A stretch of DNA of 64,000 nt from positions 62,001 through 126,000 of the forward strand of contig JASAMV010006793.1 of the NCBI GenBank assembly GCA_030248065.1, given 5' to 3'. The translations under genes and the position numbers were made by a program. Below, piece after piece: positions 11,332 to 24,400 of this stretch (position 1 is the stretch's first letter; each line of letters starts with the position of its first letter). The stretch comes from Rhynchonema sp. JSB1_4. Taxonomy: Eukaryota > Nematoda > Chromadorea > Monhysterida > Xyalidae. Under the pieces are notes generated by a model. The model searched no databases. It saw only the letters and a list, made by a program, of their open reading frames with translations, and had not been told where the DNA came from.

Positions 11332-13187
11332 GGGACGTCCTATTCAGCCCGCACCGCCCACACAGCCCACAGCCCGCACCGCCCCAGTCCTATTCAGCCC
11401 GCACCCCACTTCAGCCCCAGTCCCATTCAGCCCGCACCCCTTCAGCCCGCATTTTGGGAAAAGCTAGTCCCGTTTCAAAATTGACTTCCCTTTTTCTCAG
11501 GCTTAGGCTTGGGCTTAGGCTTAGGCTTAGGCTTAGGCTTACTATTAGGCTTAGGCTTAGGCTTAGGCCAAACCTTAAGCCAACCCGTGCCTTCTATCGC
11601 GAAATCGAAAATTCGCGTTTTCTCTCTGTCAAGGCAACGGGACTAGCTTTTCCCAACATGCCTTCAGCCCCAGTCCTATTCAGCCCGCACCACCCACACA
11701 GCCCCAGTCCTATTCAGCCCGCACCGCCCACACAGCCCCAGTTCTATTCAGCCCACATACAGCCCGCACCGCCCCAGTCCTATTCAGCCCGCACCCCTTC
11801 AGCCCCAGTCCTATTCAGCCCGCACCCCACTTCAGCGCCAGTCCTATTCAGCCCGCAACCCTTTCAGCTCCAGTCCTGTTAAGGTCTGCGTACACAACTC
11901 CTATGCGAAAATAAAGGATCAAGGGCAGCAGATGTTTCAATCGCGGTGCTCAAGTTGAAGCAAGCTTACTTTTCAGGAAGTTCGTCCGACCGTAACAAAG
12001 TGAATCAAGGAAAGTGATGTTTCATTAGCGACAAAATTGAAGTCATGATTGCCGTGATTTGTGTCATTGTGGTGGATATCAATATCATGACGTATTTTTT
12101 TACCAATCCTCAGTCTTTTAGTTGTCTGTCGTGTTATAGAACCCAAGACGACCTTGCACAGCCTGAATTCTTGGTCATTGTAATGCCGAAACCAACCAAC
12201 AGTGGATGATCCACGTAAGATAAATCACTACATGAATATCATTTGATTCGTTGAAATTAATCACAACCATAATACATAAGAAAATCACTGACAAAGAGCC
12301 AATTATAATACATATTACATGGGTAACTTTCGAAATGTGAAGGCTGTAGGGGATCCTTCGACAAAACACCAGAATCGTCCTTCCGAACCCAGAAAACAAT
12401 CGGATGATGCCCATCTACTCCGTCCCTATAGGATGCACTTCTCTCCTTGCTGTGACAGAGGTGATCGTGACCATCGGGTCACCGAAGCAACCCAGATTTC
12501 GTACGTTCAGGCATGCATTGTGATAATACTTTACTCAAATGTATCGTGACGTGAAGAATATTGAACTATTACTTCTTCACTAGGATTACATAATTCAGCA
12601 AAATTTCGATTCAAGTGAAGTGAAATATGATGTTTCGACCCGCTCCCTCCACCTCCACTTTTCATTCAAGTTGCCGCGCTTGATATTTCAGGAATTTGGT
12701 GCGTCCACCGTGCGTCCTCCATCAACCGCGTCCAATAGTCGGTCAAGTAAAACGAACTAAAACCTGAAGTGGGGCTGTGGCGGGTACGGGCTGAATAGGA
12801 CTGGGGCGGTGCGGGCTGTATGTGGGCTGAATAGGACTGGGGCTGTGTGGGCGGTGCGGGCTGAATAGGACTGGGGCTGAAGGGGTGCGGGCTGAATAGG
12901 ACTGGGGCTGAAGTGGGGTGCGGGCTGAATAGGACTGGGGCTGAAGGGGTGCGGGCTGAATAGGACTGGGGCTGAAGTGGGGTGCGGGCTGAATAGGACT
13001 GGGGCTGAAGGGGTGCGGGCTGAATAGGACTGGGGCTGAAGTGGGGTGCGGGCTGAATAGGACTGGGGCTGAAGTGGAGTGCGGGCTGAATAGGACTGGG
13101 GCTGTGGGGCTGTATGTGGGCTGTGTGGGCTGAATAGGACTGGGGCTGTGGGGCTGTGTGGGCGGTGCGGGCTGAATAGGACGTCCC
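11332..13187. repeat. Fold-back element with minisatellite arms
   Basis: Starts GGGACGTCCTATTCAGCCC and ends with its exact reverse complement. The arms are tandem arrays of a ~27-bp unit containing CAGTCCTATTCAGCCCGCAC (left blocks about 11,334-11,464 and 11,658-11,880; right block 12,776-13,187 on the other strand). All three frames translate to Pro/Ser repeats only because the unit is a multiple of three; I do not call a gene. The middle 11,881-12,775 is unique and shows no recognised gene. Confidence 0.75.
11500..11570 (+). repeat. Interstitial TTAGGC telomere-like run
   Basis: About ten copies of TTAGGC, two of them degenerate, inside the left arm of the fold-back. TTAGGC is the telomere unit of many nematodes. 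The run is short and interrupted, so it is a relic or a repair scar, not a chromosome end. Confidence 0.6.
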
Positions 13188-13479
13188 GCAAGCCACGTAA
13201 AAAGCCGGCGCACGAAACAATGTTTCAGGCTTCTGGTGACATTGCCAGCGTGCATGTCACGTGTGATCTCTTTTTCTTTGCATTTTCACGGGGAGTCGTG
13301 GATTTTCGACCTCGGCTAGGACAACGTTGACACGGCTTCCTTTGACTCGCATGAAAAGGAAATACCATATATGGCACCAGATTATACCACCAGTTAAAGG
13401 GGCGGACTCATTGCTAAAAGTGCTCTTTTTATGAATTCAGCTCGTGGCTGGGATATGTGCGATCAGAATGACGTCAAAA

Positions 13480-13862
13480 TTGAATTAATCGGACGAAAAT
13501 CGACCGAGATTGAAGCGATTGAATCGGTCCAACCAGGAACAAAAATAATTTTGGACCAGCTGCATTTTTATTGCAAATCAGGGGAACCTCGTACTCTGGC
13601 CATGAAACATTCAGAAACATAGTCGTTTTTATATGATCACTGCGTGACGTGGCTGTCAGCTGGCTGACCTCAAGCACACCAAGAAATGTGTCTTTGTTTT
13701 CATATAGAAAGGACTGTTTTTCTGAATGTTTCATGGCCAGAGTACGAGGTTCCCCTGATTTGCAAGAAAAATGAAGCTGGTCCAAAATTATTTTTGTTCC
13801 CAGTCGACCCGATTCAATCGCTTCGATCTCGGCCGATTCCGAACCGATCGGCTTAATCTTGG
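13480..13862. repeat. Fold-back MITE, arms about 135 bp
   Basis: Left arm 13,480-13,620 (GAGATTGAAGCGATTGAATC ... CATGAAACATTCAG) is the reverse complement of right arm 13,713-13,862 with a few differences; the loop is about 90 bp. Target duplication not determined. Confidence 0.7.
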
Positions 13863-13923
13863 TGGCTTTGTGATGGCGCGGGTCTCAGCTGCACGCTGAA
13901 ATCATAAGCAGGGCATCTTCAGC

Positions 13924-14031
13924 GTGTTACATTTCCCAAATCAGCAGCCACGTTAGAATGTTTCACCATTCTGCCAGCTGCGAAATCGGGCTCGTGTTGG
14001 CGTGGTTTGCCTTTTACACAAGGCAGGCCCC
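13924..14031. repeat. Half copy of MITE family I
   Basis: CCCAAATCAGCAGCCACG ... CGAAATCGGGCTCGTGTTGG matches the right half of the elements at 33,447 and, in reverse, 47,006. The left arm is missing. Confidence 0.6.
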
Positions 14032-14897
14032 ACTGCCTGGATGTTGAGCTCCCACGCTATCATTTTGCACCCACCTTCGAACTGGTGTCCTTCAGGTGTT
14101 GGACACGTGATGCTGCACCACATCCTGCGTTGAACACACAATCGCGCGTGTTATATGTATAGTGTTTCCTTTTTATGCAAGTCAAAGGAAACAAGCTACC
14201 CCATGTTATAACTCAACTCCAGTTTGGGGTCGAGAACATACCAACGTGCGCACCAAAGTTGTTTTTCATACAGAAAACATAAAGCAAACATCAGTATCGT
14301 TGCACAGATCTGTATTTGACATAATTTCATGGTTCTTCAATTCATGGCATAACATTCAATAAACAGCACATCATGTGAAACATCATCGCAACAGAAGCAG
14401 AACACAACAAAAAGCAATTATCGGCAATTGCGGTTACAACGTGTCGAAAATAATCACCGTAGACTTACATGAATATGAATGAATAAAAAGGGCACCAAAA
14501 AATCAACGAGCACAACATCGATCCTGATCAGTCCTCAGAAAGTGCGCAGAGCAAATTTCAATGCGTTGCATTTAAAAAAAACTTTATTTAAAAAAGAATT
14601 TTTTAAAATTTTTCGCGGAAATAACGTTCTGAAACGTCCAAAAATGGCCTTTTTGGGGGTTATTTTTTTGTCATTTTTTCTCGGGTCGAAACATTTTTTT
14701 CACAAAATTACTTTTGGGGCATGTATTTGGTTACCAAGATGCCCCAAATGATATTATTATACCTTCCCGTGATAGGTGAGGCACAGTGGGCATGAACCTA
14801 TATACGGTACTTCGATGTCATACCCCATTGGGTTGGTCAGATACGACTGATTCAGCGACTCGACAAGTGTTTCTGCAGCTTATTGTCTGAACTACAT

Positions 14898-15179
14898 ATG
14901 TGTGGTTTATTCTACGAGCACATAGTTCGATGTTTCACAGGTTCACATCATCGTCGTCACCACAACCAAATGAAAAGCTGCGATGTGCACCAGTCGCACA
15001 AAGATTGCGAATACTTCTCGGCCACCGAACGCTGCTGCAGATCGTCTAACATGGGAATGTGGAGAATGTCGATTCATGACGACTGTGCCGTTGAAGAGTT
15101 GTGTTATGATGAGAAGAAGAATGTGCAAGAAATACTACAAGGGAAGAAAACTGGAGAAAAAATATTGCAGAACGAATGA
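14898..15179 (+). CDS. Small cysteine-rich reading frame, unrecognised
   Basis: 93 codons from ATG to TGA. The second half is Cys-rich and hydrophilic: KSCDVHQSHKDCEYF, ATERCC, DDCAVEELCYDEKK, giving C-x8-C-x9-CC-x19-C-x6-C. A CACAG acceptor-like site at about 14,937-14,941 would also open the same frame, so it could be a last exon. No convincing signal peptide. It may be a secreted cysteine-knot-like peptide or a chance frame; no family recognised. Confidence 0.22.
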   Translation: MCGLFYEHIVRCFTGSHHRRHHNQMKSCDVHQSHKDCEYFSATERCCRSSNMGMWRMSIHDDCAVEELCYDEKKNVQEILQGKKTGEKILQNE

Positions 15180-18100
15180 TTTAAAAATACAACTGTGGTG
15201 CATTCCTCTGTTGACAGATTCAGATAGTCCCCCGACCTAGGTTCCGTATAGCCTTTTTCTTCATATAGTAAACTAATGCCTTGCTTTTTCCTCGCATAGT
15301 ATGAATTTTCTCACACCAATCCTTCGTTCGGTAGTCAGTGTATATTTTTAAACCATGACGTTAAAATTCCAGAGCTGGTTCCACAAAAAACCTTGCACGC
15401 TAGTAAAACTTGATGTCTTATATTGCAAAGGAAACTGCATGTCAGGCTCAGTTATCGTCATTGCAAGCCCCAGTCTTTTTTGATCGATTCATAAAAAATC
15501 TAATTATTATGGACGCACATGAGCAGTGTAACTGACAAAGACAGTAACCCGCTATGCTGACTTGCACAGCCGGAGAACACTCCAGGATTTGGCCAGTTTC
15601 GGTTTCAAAGCTGAAAACTAACAGACTGCCATGTACAGTCTAGGGATATTATAGGGACTGTTTTTGTATTGGAATCCTCCACTGTTTATAGGGGATATGT
15701 TTTAACTCTATCTTGATACCCTATCTGCCGTTAACCTTGAAGAGAGTCTGATAAAGAGGGCCGTCTGTTGTGCCGTATAATGCACGTACGTATGTAGTTT
15801 TGTCAACGGCTAACTAAATTTGATTTGCGTCGACATGATAATGAATCACGTTTTTATTTATAACCGTATGGTGCTGTTGCTTGGGCTGCCTCTGATAAAA
15901 AAAACTTGGCATGTTTCGTCGAAACAGCTCCAGGCACAAAGCTTGGCAAATTTGCCTTTTCGATATTGTTCAGCCAAAATTCATTTTTTTGCAAACTGCA
16001 ACTTTTTGACTGCTGCTGTTAGCATGTTACACTAAATAAACCAGATTGGCAGGTCTGATAAAATCCAGTTTAGAGTCAACTCGATTAAAAATGTTATAGT
16101 AAAACATGTGCTGGCTCAGCCACAGCTTGCATGCAGGCGAACATTTCGTGCGTGATTACTCAAACGAGCACGAGTGATTTACGTTCTACGCACAACAGAC
16201 CAGCGTCTGAATTGTTGACTCTCGAGCGAAGCACGACTTTGACAAAATTCAGTGTGCACAACGACCACTGTACTTTGATGAGCAGGTGGTCAAGATGATC
16301 GGGATGAGAGTGGAACTTGAGGCAAGAAACGGTTTCTGGATGAAAAATTGTGCTTTAACAAAAATCGGATTTCGGCGAAAATTACCCGAGCGCTGCTTTT
16401 TTGTGACAAAATCATATATCGGCCACGTACCTGTATTTTTCACCTTTTCTGTCCCATTTACATTTTTGTTCAAGCGCAAACCGATAGACGTGCTGTGCCT
16501 GACATTGACCATGAATAAACGACATGACTCAATTATTTGTCATGTCCCCACCTTGTTATGTTTTCATTGCCAAGTATTAAAAATTATTTGGTACCGTTTT
16601 TAAGTAAACACAGCCGGTATAGTGAGCGAAAGGGTCAAAGACAGCTGTCAGATGAGCTGGTTGATGCTTCACACGTAAAATAAAAGGACAACTGCACCCA
16701 ACATCACCGGACATGTTTTATTCACACTCACCCCCTGAGCTGAGCTGTACACGAAGCGGCGGATACCATTCATTTTTTATTAAGCTGTACGCAACATGCG
16801 TTTAATTCGAGATGTAGTTTAATTATGTCACGTACATTTCAATACTTGCCTGTCAGTCTTCTAACAGGAAAGCTGGACCTAAGGTTATCGTTCTGACGAA
16901 GGTGTAATTCCAGAAAAGCACGGACAAAGTACGGTCAGAAATCATGACGCTTTCCATACTTTGTTGCATTTGTTTTGTCCGCAGTGCCTAGCTCAGCTGC
17001 ACGTTGGTTCGCTTCCAGCATTCCTGTTTTTGTTGTCAATTATGTCATGTTGTTGGATAAAACCGAGCCGTTTTCGGACCAAATGTCATGCAATTTGGTT
17101 TACAACGCTGTTGTGTGTAACCAAAATTTGGTCACATTTTATTCGCCATTGTGCATCCACTCGCAATGGATTGCGGTCCTGCTGCTGCCTGCCACTACGC
17201 ACACAATCAGGCAAACTGGGAACATGCATTTTTTAACCCGGTGTAACATTTGGCGAGTGCTAAAACTGGATTTCGAGCGGAGCACGTGCGCACTGTTGCC
17301 ATCATAAACATGAACTTCAGCTTGAGTGAACCACAACTTGTTACTTTTTTGTTAGTTGGTAGTTGCTCTCTGAGAACATGGCCTGCCAATACTGTGCACA
17401 TGAAATACCTGCTGGATATTGTCCGAAAGACCACCAGTTCATGTCTGGTTTACAAGTGGACATTTATGGCAGAGATTTACAAAGAGCGATATTATTTAAA
17501 TCATCTGTCAACCGATCTCGGTCGCGATTTTGGTAAACGCGCTTGAGCTGATATAGCCGTCATGTCTGGATCAGAAGCCTGGCTCATATCCTGTTTATTG
17601 CTGTTTGTAATTACATTTTGGTAGCGCATCTCCCGCTGTTGCCAGCATGCATGATATTGCGCATCAATCGCGCATGAAGATCCCACGGCAAGTTTTTGTG
17701 GTCGTCGTGGATTGAAAGATTCTTCTTTCCTGATGTAATCAACTTGAGAGCCCATAATGCAATGTCCCAATGACCTATGAGCTCAGGCACCTTGCTTTGC
17801 TCTTGGCACAGCTTCGGTACACTTTGTTCAAATTGAAACGTATCCACACGCAGCGCAGGGCATTAATTTTTGGTCCACGGCCAAAAACCTGTGGATAGAA
17901 CAAATGGGCCACAATATTTTTGTGACACGCGGGTTTACTGGGTCAGACGTGCGCGCCCAGTTTAGGTTCCGTTTGTGTCACGCATTGTGTTGACCTCACA
18001 AACCATAACCTAAACTCAGGCCTTAAACAGAGCCTGGAACTAACCAGGTTCCAGAGCATGCGCGCTTGCCCAGCTGGTGCGTATCCATGGTAACAGCTTA

Positions 18101-19331
18101 TGCCCCAGGCTTTCACGTTTCACGCACGTGTGGCTAATGCGGTGTTTCGACGTTGTTTTCCCCTCCCGGTTGTGCTTGCCTTGGAGATGAAAGGATCTTT
18201 TCAGAAGCGTCAGTAAACCGTGTTATTTATTTTTAGTGTCCATGCGGTTATGTACTGTACTGTATATGTAGAATACCTTCATTTCCCATCAGGGAAGCAC
18301 AGCACGTCTGGGAGTAAAACTTGAGTTCGACTCTTTGTTGCGGACAGAAAATAATCCTTTTCCTGAGTAGCAGCTGTTCTTTTCAACGTTTTTCCTTCCT
18401 TGTTCTGCTTTCCTGGAAGTTAAGCGAAAAGAACGGATCGTTTATTCCACTTCCTGGAGAAAAACTTTGCGCTTTTATCACTGGGTCTCATGAGAGTGCC
18501 AGCGGCCAGCTTATTTGCTCTTTTCTCGTTTTTTTTCAGCCACTTTTTTTCTCAATCCACCCATCATAATTTGGCATAATTTTTTTCATAATTTATCTGC
18601 ATTTTCAAAGGTTTTCACCCGACTCAGCTAAAAAGCAAGCCAACACCGTCATAATGCAAACTGTAGAAGGCACGTGAACCCACGTGTTTTGTTTTTGTGT
18701 CAAAAAGCGAAATGGCAAAAATGGCCTAAGATAGATCATGAGGCATATGGTATATAACCACACACAGCGCACGTTGCGGTGGGGCCGACGCAGATTTCCC
18801 ACAGGAATTCGCATGACGCCTGCGCTTGTCACTTGCTTGGTGCATGAATACTGGTATTGTAACGAGGCATGAAACAACAGAGCATAAAACAGCGGAAAGC
18901 GGCTTTGTAAGTTGCAGAAAACATCTGATTCCAAATCTGCTTGTGGAGATGCCCCTTGATTATTACCTATAGATCTGGTATACTCCCGGGCCTGACGTTT
19001 GCTTTCTCATGTTTATGGCAGGCCGGAGTTGTCGTTTTTCCCAGCGTTTTATCCCACTCCAAGCAATACGTCGACATTGAGCTGTTGACATGTCTGGGAC
19101 AGGAGAAGCAGATGCAGTACTGGTATATAATGTTGGTTGGGAAACAGCAGGTGGTCTCTATTTCAGTATGTTTCAGAGTTGAATTCAGAGACCTCACCTC
19201 GTGAGACCAGAGAGTTATTTAATCTTAGGAGCCAAGGAAACGTGCACGAAATTGATTGTTAAATTTTATGTGATCATACCGTATTTCCTCCAACAGAAGC
19301 CCCCTCTCGGAGCAGGGCTGAAAGATACATA
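15180..19331. other. Gene-free stretch
   Basis: No exon chain, RNA gene or clear repeat array recognised on either strand. Isolated open frames around 16,249-16,603 and 16,961-17,546 lack supported splice partners and have no recognisable domains. Confidence 0.4.
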
Positions 19332-19605
19332 CAGTACCGGGTGCAATTCTAGGCTGAAAGTTGAAGTCGCGTGCACGCGCGTGCACGCGCGTGCGAAACA
19401 GTGCAAAGTATAGGCAAAAGTCGAAGTAACTTCGCGTGCACGCGCGTGCACGCACGTGCACGCGCGTGCACGCGAAGTTTTGCGCGTGCGCTGGCGTGCG
19501 CTTCCTATGTTTTAGCACTAGGAAGTCGCTTGCACGCGCGTGCACGCCGCGTGCACGCGCGTGCACGCGACTTCAACTTTCAGCCTAGAATTGCACCCGG
19601 AACTG
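19332..19605. mobile_element. TA-flanked palindromic MITE with GTGCACGC repeats
   Basis: Bounded by TA dinucleotides; ends CAGTACCGGGTGCAATTC and its near reverse complement. Almost the whole inside is alternating GTGCACGC. A second copy in the opposite orientation lies at 48,746-49,009. CAGT ends and TA duplication suggest a Tc1/mariner-type MITE. Confidence 0.8.
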
Positions 19606-20776
19606 TAGAAGCCCTTTTCCACTATAGAACCGCTCCCCAATAGTTGTTCGGTGTCGTTTTCCACAACACGCTCATCTTTTATTGCCAAACTAAACACTAT
19701 AGTTCATACAGTATTTTCCAGCTTTTATGTAGCCTGCTGGGTACTGCAAACCACCGGGAATTTTTTTCAGCAAACACACCGAAAAAATAAAAGCCCCTCC
19801 TAATAGACGCCCCCCTCCAATAGAAGCCTCCCTAAAAGTGTGGCTGAAAAAATACATATGTAGAAGCCCAGGCTTCTATCAGAGGAAATACGGTAGAACA
19901 AGTCAAATTCGTACAGTGTTTGTATGCATAAGCTTGTTTCGTTCTGCGTGAACTTCTTATACTGATTAGTGCGTGCACAGAATCCCAAACAAGGGGTGGA
20001 TGGCCCGGTCCAGAAGCCAACCAGAACGTCACTTTTTTATTCCGATTGTCTCAACCACTCACCATGAATAAGCAAGTATAATACAGTATATCTGTAAGTC
20101 ATTTAGAAACTTTTGCCAAGAGAGAGAGGGCAGGGTAAAGACTTTAGCTCGCTGAACTCTGAGTTTTGTATTTTTGTATTCCAAACGTGAGTCCAAACCC
20201 GTCGACTTGAAATCGAACGAAACACATAAATTTGCTACCGAAAACGACCGCGCTGTGGTTGGACGATTTATGTGCCTTTTCAATCAGTATCTGAACTTTT
20301 CGTTTTTTCAGGCTCTATCGTAAATTTATTGCTCCACCATGATTTTGGAAATGGCAAGTTCAGTTTTGAGAGTTGACGTCCTTCTGCTTTCTCCCAATGC
20401 CCTACTGAAACTTTGTTTAGAATGCAGTTCTGAGATCAGCAACAAATGGAATGATGTCACAAATCACGTAACCAAAGTTAAGGAAGGTTCAGCTTGGCGA
20501 ATCAAAGTTTCTGTAACAAAATGGGGCTTGCCTGATTTGGCATGGAGGAGACTAAAAATCGGTTTCCTAATTTTGGTCCAGTTCGGTCGAAGTGGCATGA
20601 GGCAAATCGCATAGTGTTCGCTCCCAAACACATCGACTACAAATTCATCCGAATATTTTGCGTGAATCGTATCCCGTGTTTACTTATAATTTGAACAAAT
20701 TTTGTTTCATTTCTCATGATATCGAGCTGGCAGGACCCTTTTCTGCCATGGCATAGAATGCACTGCACCCTGTATT

Positions 20777-21499
20777 TTAAAGGGTCTCCGCCATATATAT
20801 GCGACCGAAACCAATCTCAATGAGACTTGGCACCGTAAGTGGGCTTAGTCCAAAACACTCACGGCCAAGAAAATTTTCCCCCATATCAGCTCCCTGTCTG
20901 AGCCAGGAGGGCTAAAAGGTAAAAAATTTTGACCATATATCACCTCGGTATATTGTTACTAAAATAGGAAAATATGGGATAGAAGTGTGCTTGGGATCCA
21001 CAGAAAATGGCAAAAAAGTTGAGGTTCACCACAGTTGAGCGAGCTTTTGTCGAAACTTATCAGCGGTGGAAAATTAGTCATTGATCGCCTGAATATACGG
21101 GCTTTCTTGCCTACTTTATATAAAAACTCTGTGTGCTTTCTATGTGACCGGAAAATACAACGGAAAATTTTTTTTCGAAAATTTCCGTGGTTTTGGCAAA
21201 ATAGCGCGAGCTGTGGTAGTGCCAAAAAAGTGAATATTGTTCTAAATTAGACCCAAGGCGTTTATGAAAAATTTGTGAACAAACTGTACACAAAGAATAT
21301 GCGAAACAGATTGATATTTTAATTTTAAGGTGCTGAGGTAGGGTCAAAATTTTTCACCTTTTAGCCCTCCTGGCTCAGACAGGGAGCTGATATGGGGAAA
21401 AATTTTCTTGGCCGTGAGTGTTTTGGACCAAGCCCAGTCACCGTGCCAAGTTTCATTGAGATTGGTTTTGGTCGAATATATATGGCGGAGACCCTTTAA
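20777..21499. mobile_element. TTAA-flanked fold-back MITE, 0.72 kb
   Basis: TTAA at 20777-20780 and 21496-21499, then AGGGTCTCCGCCATATATAT and its reverse complement. Arms of about 165 bp are clear: GGCCAAGAAAATTTT and CCCTGTCTGAGCCAGGAGGG on the left have reverse complements at 21,365-21,420. It shares the TTAAAGGG start with the element at 4207. No gene inside. Confidence 0.83.
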
Positions 21500-24400
21500 A
21501 TACTATGTGCAGTAGCCCTGAATAGTCAGACACTTCAGCAGAGGTGGAACAGTGGTGGTCCGATTTGTCCGCAATGCGCATACACTGCTTCATTAATACC
21601 AATATCGTTTCGTAAAACAGAAACAACATAATGCTAACGGTACCCTACACGTACTGTATGTATACATCTACGTACCATATATATGTATACGTTAGCTAGA
21701 CCCACTGTGATTCTGACGGCATCGTGCAGAACTCAGTTTCGCTGGCATTGTCTCGATTTCCAGTCAAATCTGTTGCGTTTATTTATGACAGTTTATGCAG
21801 TCCATCAAAAATCTGCATACTTTATCAATCCAAACCCATCTTGCACTCACTCAAATATTACCAAAACCTGGGCTCCAGTATTCGACCAATCATAACATAA
21901 TAGTGTTCATGTAGACTGGGCTTTTTGGGGTACGCTTTCGATGTAATTTTGTCTTTCAAAACTTTGTTAGGTCCGTCGTGGTATTCCTGTGTCTGCCTGC
22001 GTCACACACATGCGTATGCATCTGTGTTGGTGTCATGTTACCCATGCACGGCGAGTCGGTCGGTGTTGTCTTGAAGGAGCTCTGGTAAAACAACAGTGGA
22101 ACGTCACATTGCGGGCAAAAAAACATGGAACATTAACCAATCAAGTTAAAAATGAGAGTACTTTGGCTTGTTTCGATAAACTATGCAAACCTACTGCTCA
22201 AGTTTCATGCAGAACCTTGAGTTACGCACCTCGTTTCAGTCATTGTTTTAGTTTGAATTCTTTCTCCCCGTTTTTTTTAAACTCCCAACCGTGATCCAAA
22301 CGTGGTACCCAGGCTCTCAAAAGCAGTGATACTGCACTTGATGCACTTTCTAAATATCACTCTATCAACCGGGAGTACTTTTTGGTCTCGCCGTGTGGCA
22401 GTTGCAACTGGTTAATGCCACACAAGCAACTCTCCAAGGTTACCACTCCTCGATATACATAGGCCGCTTTATATATGAACTGCTTTTGTTTATTTTGTGT
22501 TTCAGTCTCGGCGTATACCTACCCCCCCCCACCCCCCCTTTGGTTGAATCACATAGCATACTGGTTAAGAGTGACTGAAAAAAAAAAACAACAGACCAAT
22601 ACCTACTTTGGTTGCATTTCCCCCAAGTTCTTTGTGGCTATATATGAAAATATGGCCTGATTTCCTTGTGATCTTTTTCAGTAATGTGGCCATCGTCCGT
22701 TTGTGACTGCAAGAAGCAACACCTACCTAATGTCCAATGTAAGCAATTTGTGCAAGCAAATCGCGGTACCAAATAATCTCATTCTATGGCTGGATGGTGT
22801 CTCGCCGAACCCTCTGGGGGCCAAATAGCACTCAGTCTTTTTTCGCTTCGCCTTTTTGTTTTTTTTTGGCACATTTTGATATGGTAGTGTTCCAAATCTG
22901 GTCATGGGTGCGCGCATGGTATTGCTCAAACCCAAAATGTCGTGTTGTTGCTTTTGTTTTCTAACTTGTGCTACGACCTAGGTACAGAGCGGTTCGCTCT
23001 ATGTGCCCCTCTAGGTCACTGCCACTAAAAATGAGCTACATAGCATCTTGTCATAAGTAGCATCGCACTGTCTTGCTGTATGTATACATACATATGTATA
23101 GTCCATCCATCAGCTCATGACACGTTTTGTCAGCTGAAAAGCTTGACAGGATCCAGTGCTGTTCCGGTTCCGGTTGGCTTACGAAAAAGAAAAGAAAGAG
23201 AAATCGGCTTTTTATTTCATTTTTGTGCGCCGTTTTCTTTGACATTGCCTTGCGGAGGAACAATTTTTCACAACGGAACATGAACCTCCCAACCAAAAGT
23301 GCCATGAGCTGATGGACGGACTATACATATAGGTGGCATTCTTGTGAATTCGGGCTATTTATTTCACACAGCTTATTACTTTACTTTGCCCGTATCATGC
23401 TACAAAGCTGGCCGCACTGTTTGGTACTTTCTTCAAATTTACTCGCTTCCTGTATCCCAATAGTGACGTACATATATAAATGGCCTTCAATTTTCAAAAC
23501 TTCATTTGTATGATTCTGCTTTGACACTTGCATTGTAGCTGCAGCCAAAACGACATTAAACACATCAAGTTCTATATAGCGTTACTTGGTTGCAGATTTT
23601 GCAGATCAGCTTTCGCGCTCACCCACATCTTGAATGCAAAATTCTAAGCTGAATTGCCGGAAAATGTGCCCAATATTTTACCGACCATTTCTACGATGGG
23701 TCATTCCAGACTTGTAAAGTGCGCACTTGTGAGCACCAGAGTGTTCCAGCGCACATGAAAATGAAGCCAATTTTCGAAAATGCAATTTCTCTAATGCACT
23801 CGGGAACTGGGCCATTTCGATTTTCGACTTTTGTGGCTGCCATGTTCGTACTAACAACTCGTGTTCTAAAGATTCGGCGTCAGACTTCCAAAAATCCATA
23901 TTTGGGGCTCAGCTCAGGTGCCATTTGGCTTCCAAAGCCTCATATACATACCATACCGTGAACGGAATTTTTTTCCTAAACAGTCAAACCACACGAACGT
24001 GGGACTTTCGTTCAACAGAGGGTGGCTAAACTGTTTTGTTAGGCACAACACAACTTTTGAACTTTTCACTCTGGGCTCACTGACAAAGACTATGGTTTCA
24101 CTTTTTTGCATGCCATCCGTTCGTTTGAAAGACTAATTTTCACTAATTTCATTTTACCGGAGAATGCCAAGTAAGTTTTGCTCCTTCCTGAATTGATAGG
24201 TCCCGGGCAAAACATACAGTATTTGGAAGTGAGCCTTTTTCTGTGAATATTCAGTAATGTTTCATAATGCTTGCGGTTGTTGATTTGGGCAATTATTTTT
24301 CTTCCAAAAGGAATTGAATTTTTTCGAAATTGAATTTTTTTCACTTTTCTCAAATCCGAAGCATGTACCAAAAATAAGGCTTCGGGGACTTAGTGACATG

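Noticed and set aside
11262..13255. Long Pro/Ser-rich reading frames on both strands
   Set aside because: They are translations of a 27-bp minisatellite open in several frames at once; no start or splice context.
22980..23030. Hairpin GACCTAGG...CCTCTAGGTC, possible structured RNA
   Set aside because: Imperfect stem and no conserved family features that I can see.
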